Source of the DNA: Thermococcus sp.
GTDB lineage: Archaea > Methanobacteriota_B > Thermococci > Thermococcales > Thermococcaceae
NCBI GenBank assembly: GCA_021160985.1
Contig: JAGHBN010000113.1
Coordinates: 1 to 23,141 of the forward strand
Reading direction: 5' to 3'
DNA length: 23,141 nt
Shown: piece after piece, positions 20,697 through 23,141 of the stretch
Layout of the letters: every line of letters starts with the position of its first letter
Position numbering within the stretch: position 1 is the stretch's first letter
Made by a program: the position numbers and the translations under genes
Notes under the pieces: generated by a model
What the model saw: the letters and a program-made list of their open reading frames with translations, nothing else
Databases searched by the model: none
What the model was told of the DNA's origin: nothing

Positions 20697-20957
20697 ATGA
20701 GAAAGGCCATCGTCCTTGCCTACGCCGGAACGAAGGAGCACCAAGACAACCACCACATGATTCTGAAGCCCCTTGACGTAAACGACCGCGCGGCAGCTTC
20801 CCGCCTCATCGGCAGGAAGGTCGTCTGGAGGACACCGACCGGCAGGAAAATGCTTGGCAAGATTCTCAGGCCCCACGGCAAGGGGGGCGAGGTCAAGGCC
20901 TACTTCAGGCCCGGACTTCCGGGACAGGCCCTCGGCGACTACGTCGAAATCCTTTAA
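20697..20957 (+). CDS. rpl35ae: 50S ribosomal protein L35Ae
   Basis: An 86-residue protein. ATG 20697 is five bases after GGAGGTGAG; the in-frame GTG at 20682 would be part of the leader. It matches the archaeal L35Ae plan: MRKAIVLAYAGTK, then the conserved KPLDVNDR, the strand LIGRKVVWRTPTG, the KILRPHGKGG loop that contacts rRNA, and the end PGLPGQALGDYVEI. It is a small beta-barrel on the surface of the large subunit, related to archaeal/eukaryotic L33/L35A and found in the Thermococcales. It is followed after 32 bases by trm1, whose TATA-like CTTTAAAC overlaps its stop. Confidence 0.95.
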   Translation: MRKAIVLAYAGTKEHQDNHHMILKPLDVNDRAAASRLIGRKVVWRTPTGRKMLGKILRPHGKGGEVKAYFRPGLPGQALGDYVEIL

Positions 20958-20989
20958 ACGTCCCCACCTTTTCTTTCTCCGGTGAGAGA

Positions 20990-22120
20990 ATGGAGTTCAT
21001 CCAGGTGCGAGAAGGTCTTGCGAAAATCCTTGTCCCAAAGGCTGAGAGGATATATGACGCTCCCGTCTTCTACAACCCGTTGATGGCTCTCAACAGGGAT
21101 ACAAGCGTCCTCGTCCTCCGGGTTCTGAAGCCGGAAAAGGTGCTGGATGCCCTCTCAGCAACAGGGGTCAGGGGCATCCGCTACGCCCTCGAAACCCCCG
21201 CGGAGGAGGTCTGGCTCAACGACATAAACGAGGAGGCCTTCAATCTGATCCTCAAAAACCTCCAGCTGAACCTCGGGGCCGAGGGAAAGAAAATAAGCGA
21301 GAGGAGGGTCACCTTTCAGGAAGAAAAGCGGCTGGTGGCCAACCTCGACGATGCCAACCGGCTTATGGCCGAGAAGTTCCGCTACTTTGACTTTCTAGAC
21401 CTCGACCCCTTTGGATCCCCGGTAGAGTTCCTCGACACCGCACTGAGGAGCGTGAAGAGAAGGGGCGTTTTAGCGGTCACCGCCACCGACACCGGCGTCC
21501 TCTGCGGCGCATATAAACACGCCTGCCTCAGGAAGTACCTCGCGGAGCCGATAAGGGGCGAGCTGTGCCACGAAGCTGGCTTGAGGATTCTCATCGGCAC
21601 CGTTGTCAGATACGCGGCCAAGTACGACCTCGGCGTTGAAGTTCTGCTCGCCTACTACCGCGACCACTACTTTCGGGCATTCCTGAAGCTCAGCAGCGGG
21701 GCGAGAAAGGCCGACAAAAGTCTTGCCAGGCTCGGCTACCTCTGGCAGGACGGAAACGGAAGGTCCACCTACGAAGAAGGTTTTCTCCCGGAGAAACCGG
21801 GAGCAGCAGGGCCCATGTGGCTCGGCCCGCTGAAGGATGAAGGATTCTCAAAGGAACTCGATAAGGAGCTGAAGGGATTTGAACCTGCCCACAAAAAGAC
21901 GGCGGAGTTCACGAGGACGCTCATAGAGGAGCTCGACGTTCCGTTCCACTACGACACCCACGCGCTCGCCAGGAGAAACGGGCTTGAGGTGAGGAAAGTC
22001 TCGGTGATAATTGAGAGGCTGAGGGAGCGCGGTTACTCCGCCACGAGGACGCACTTCTCCCCGACCGCGATAAAGACGGACGCCCCCTTCGAGGAGGTTC
22101 TTGAAATGTTGAGGGCTTAA
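20990..22120 (+). CDS. trm1: tRNA (guanine26-N2)-dimethyltransferase Trm1
   Basis: A 376-residue protein. ATG 20990 follows GGTGAGAG by a few bases. It starts EFIQVREGLAKILVPK, the family N-terminus. DALSATGVRGIRYALE is the S-adenosylmethionine site and LNDINEEAFNLI its acidic loop. The catalytic motif is DLDPFGSP (about 138-145). The C-terminal third is a winged domain (THALARRNGLEVRKVSVIIERL) typical of archaeal Trm1. The length is close to the Pyrococcus enzyme of about 380 residues. It makes N2-methyl- and N2,N2-dimethylguanosine at position 26, important for folding of tRNA at high temperature. Its stop overlaps the stop of the next gene on the minus strand by four bases. Confidence 0.95.
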   Translation: MEFIQVREGLAKILVPKAERIYDAPVFYNPLMALNRDTSVLVLRVLKPEKVLDALSATGVRGIRYALETPAEEVWLNDINEEAFNLILKNLQLNLGAEGKKISERRVTFQEEKRLVANLDDANRLMAEKFRYFDFLDLDPFGSPVEFLDTALRSVKRRGVLAVTATDTGVLCGAYKHACLRKYLAEPIRGELCHEAGLRILIGTVVRYAAKYDLGVEVLLAYYRDHYFRAFLKLSSGARKADKSLARLGYLWQDGNGRSTYEEGFLPEKPGAAGPMWLGPLKDEGFSKELDKELKGFEPAHKKTAEFTRTLIEELDVPFHYDTHALARRNGLEVRKVSVIIERLRERGYSATRTHFSPTAIKTDAPFEEVLEMLRA

Positions 22121-22935
22121 ACGCCCTTCAGCCTCTCCAGCCTCTTGCGGTCACCCTCTTTTATCGCCTCCAGCGCGTAGGCGTAGAGGCCGAGTTCGAG
22201 GAGCCTCTCCTCGTTTGGCTCACCGGAAGCGAGCTCCCTCATCTTCCTCAGCACTTCGGCCGCCCTCTTTCTGGCCTCCTCCGAAAAGCCCGCGAACTCG
22301 AGGCCGCGGATTATGGAGAGGAGTTCGAGCTTCGCCTGAGAAAGAGCGGTGAAAGTATCAACCCCCTTCACAAACGGCGCGGTTGATTTTTGCGGCTCTA
22401 TCTTCTTCCCGCTGATCTCCGCCAGGAACTGCCTGAATTCTTCCAGTTCTGGCTCTATGTCGATGCCCGCATTCCGGAGAACAACGAAGGGATCGTCAGT
22501 CTCTTTGTGAAGAGCCCGCCCTACAATTTTTAATCGCTCTTCTGTTACTTCTGGGAGTAATTTATCTACGATTTTGAACGTTTTGAGTAATGCTTGCTCC
22601 ATAACTTCTCTAGTTTTTTCCTCGTCGGCAGTCAGGCCGTGCTTTTTTGCTTGGTATGCGATCGCCCTTGCTATGTCCTTATATTCTCTTTTCATTGCGT
22701 TATAGTCCTTATTCTCTGCGTACAACGCACTCATAATTTTTTCTACTGCCCACCCCGGAGCGTCGTTGTGCACGCCCGTGTGGTGGGCCAGTGCAAGCGC
22801 CAAGAACGCGTGGATTATTGGATAATGTGTAGCAAGAATCCTGCGCTCCGCGGGAGTATCGTATTCGGCGTATTTTTTTATATACCATGCTTCTCCTGTT
22901 ACATCTGGATTTCCAACTGCTGGGTGATGTTTCAA
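22117..22935 (-). CDS. Hypothetical helical protein, probably the 3' part of a frameshifted gene
   Basis: An open frame of 272 residues beginning at TTG 22935, which overlaps the stop of the upstream frame (TTGA). I do not recognise a family. It is mostly helical: residues 20-110 are Ala/Tyr/Lys-rich with HYPIIHAFLALALAHHTG; 150-180 are acidic. From about 190 a second helical block ends GLYAYALEAIKEGDRKRL. Composition changes within the gene: 22490-22935 is AT-rich and unlike the neighbours, while 22117-22490 is normal for the window. That pattern fits a recombined or transferred gene. No ribosome site precedes the TTG, so translation probably depends on the upstream frame, by coupling or by a -1 shift. 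Confidence 0.55.
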   Translation of the reverse strand: MKHHPAVGNPDVTGEAWYIKKYAEYDTPAERRILATHYPIIHAFLALALAHHTGVHNDAPGWAVEKIMSALYAENKDYNAMKREYKDIARAIAYQAKKHGLTADEEKTREVMEQALLKTFKIVDKLLPEVTEERLKIVGRALHKETDDPFVVLRNAGIDIEPELEEFRQFLAEISGKKIEPQKSTAPFVKGVDTFTALSQAKLELLSIIRGLEFAGFSEEARKRAAEVLRKMRELASGEPNEERLLELGLYAYALEAIKEGDRKRLERLKGV

Positions 22936-23132
22936 TATTTTTTTATACGATCTTCGTCGCCATCTGGGTCTGCGCGCGCGAGTATCCTGTACAGTCCCTT
23001 TCCGTGCCGCAATACTACAACTTGTACGGCTCTTCTGAGTCTTTCTGTTTTTTCATCTATCTTTTTTTCTTCTTTCTTCTTTCCTCCAAAGAGGAACATC
23101 CCTGCCAAGGGTAGAAGCGACAACCTCACCAC
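22932..23132 (-). CDS. Short 5' frame of the same hypothetical locus
   Basis: A 66-residue frame starting with GTG 23132 or nearby GTG 23129 or TTG 23123; GGGGTGG at the window edge is the only ribosome-site-like sequence and does not decide. The N-terminus has a hydrophobic stretch (LSLLPLAGMFLFGG). A very basic/acidic linker (KKKEEKKIDEKTE) follows, then a small basic region ending DGDEDRIKKY. It ends at TGA 22932-22934. The codons just before the stop are ATA AAA AAA, giving the heptamer A-AAA-AAA. A -1 slip there enters the long downstream frame without interruption, giving a protein of about 335 residues. A real frameshift mutation, programmed slippage, or two overlapping genes are the choices. 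Confidence 0.5.
   Translation of the reverse strand: MVRLSLLPLAGMFLFGGKKKEEKKIDEKTERLRRAVQVVVLRHGKGLYRILARADPDGDEDRIKKY
22938..22944 (-). promoter_or_regulatory. A-AAA-AAA slippery heptamer before a stop codon
   Basis: On the minus strand the zero-frame reads ATA AAA AAA TAT TGA. The seven A residues fit the -1 slippery consensus X-XXY-YYZ with X = Y = A, one codon before the stop. After slippage the frame reads AAA ATA TTG AAA CAT and stays open for 272 more codons. The same ATA AAA AAA codon run recurs in frame at 22873-22879. Confidence 0.4.
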
Positions 23133-23141
23133 CCCTTAAAC

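Overview
The window looks like chromosomal DNA from a hyperthermophilic euryarchaeon of the order Thermococcales, most likely Thermococcus. The evidence is archaeal housekeeping genes (aPelota, L35Ae, Trm1, a Trm5-type methyltransferase, DacZ), a prolidase with the same length and metal-ligand numbering as the Pyrococcus furiosus enzyme, GGTGA-type ribosome binding sites, TATA/BRE promoters, and short intergenic gaps. No rRNA, tRNA, CRISPR array, insertion sequence or integrase is visible. No gene-free stretch exceeds about 220 bases.

Layout. 1-415 is the 3' end of a Trm5-like tRNA methyltransferase. 484-3187 (-) is the tldD-tldE pair. Divergent from it, 3405-4536 (+) encodes a secreted precursor with an 18-cysteine C-terminal domain and a small four-helix membrane protein; this looks like a halocin C8-type bacteriocin and partner. 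4618-5663 (+) is a cupin coupled to an aspartate racemase. 5660-7477 (-) is a metallo-beta-lactamase-fold protein followed by CorA. 7571-8764 (+) is a YchF/OBG GTPase. 8766-10304 (-) is a tight ubiX / Lrp-type regulator / CYTH operon, divergent from dacZ (10399-11199, +). 11256-12497 (-) is a sugar-phosphate nucleotidyltransferase. 12686-15176 (-) is the ferrous-iron operon feoA-feoB-feoC-like. 15397-15753 (+) is a DUF4870-like membrane protein. 15791-17583 (+) is an overlapping PP-loop ATPase and HypE/PurM-like pair. 17585-18658 (-) is pelota and 18850-19896 (-) prolidase. 19987-22120 (+) carries a HAD phosphatase, L35Ae and Trm1. 22117-23132 (-) is an AT-rich gene in two frames joined at an A-AAA-AAA slippery heptamer.

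How parts work together. The Feo genes form one iron-uptake operon with a DtxR-like palindrome at the predicted transcription start. The tldDE/Cys-rich peptide locus is the most interesting: TldD/TldE proteins mature peptide antibiotics in bacteria, and here they lie head to head with a bacteriocin-like precursor. The PP-loop/PurM-like pair resembles half of a sulfur- or selenium-transfer pathway with no assigned product. All functional links are inferred from sequence reading; no database search was run.
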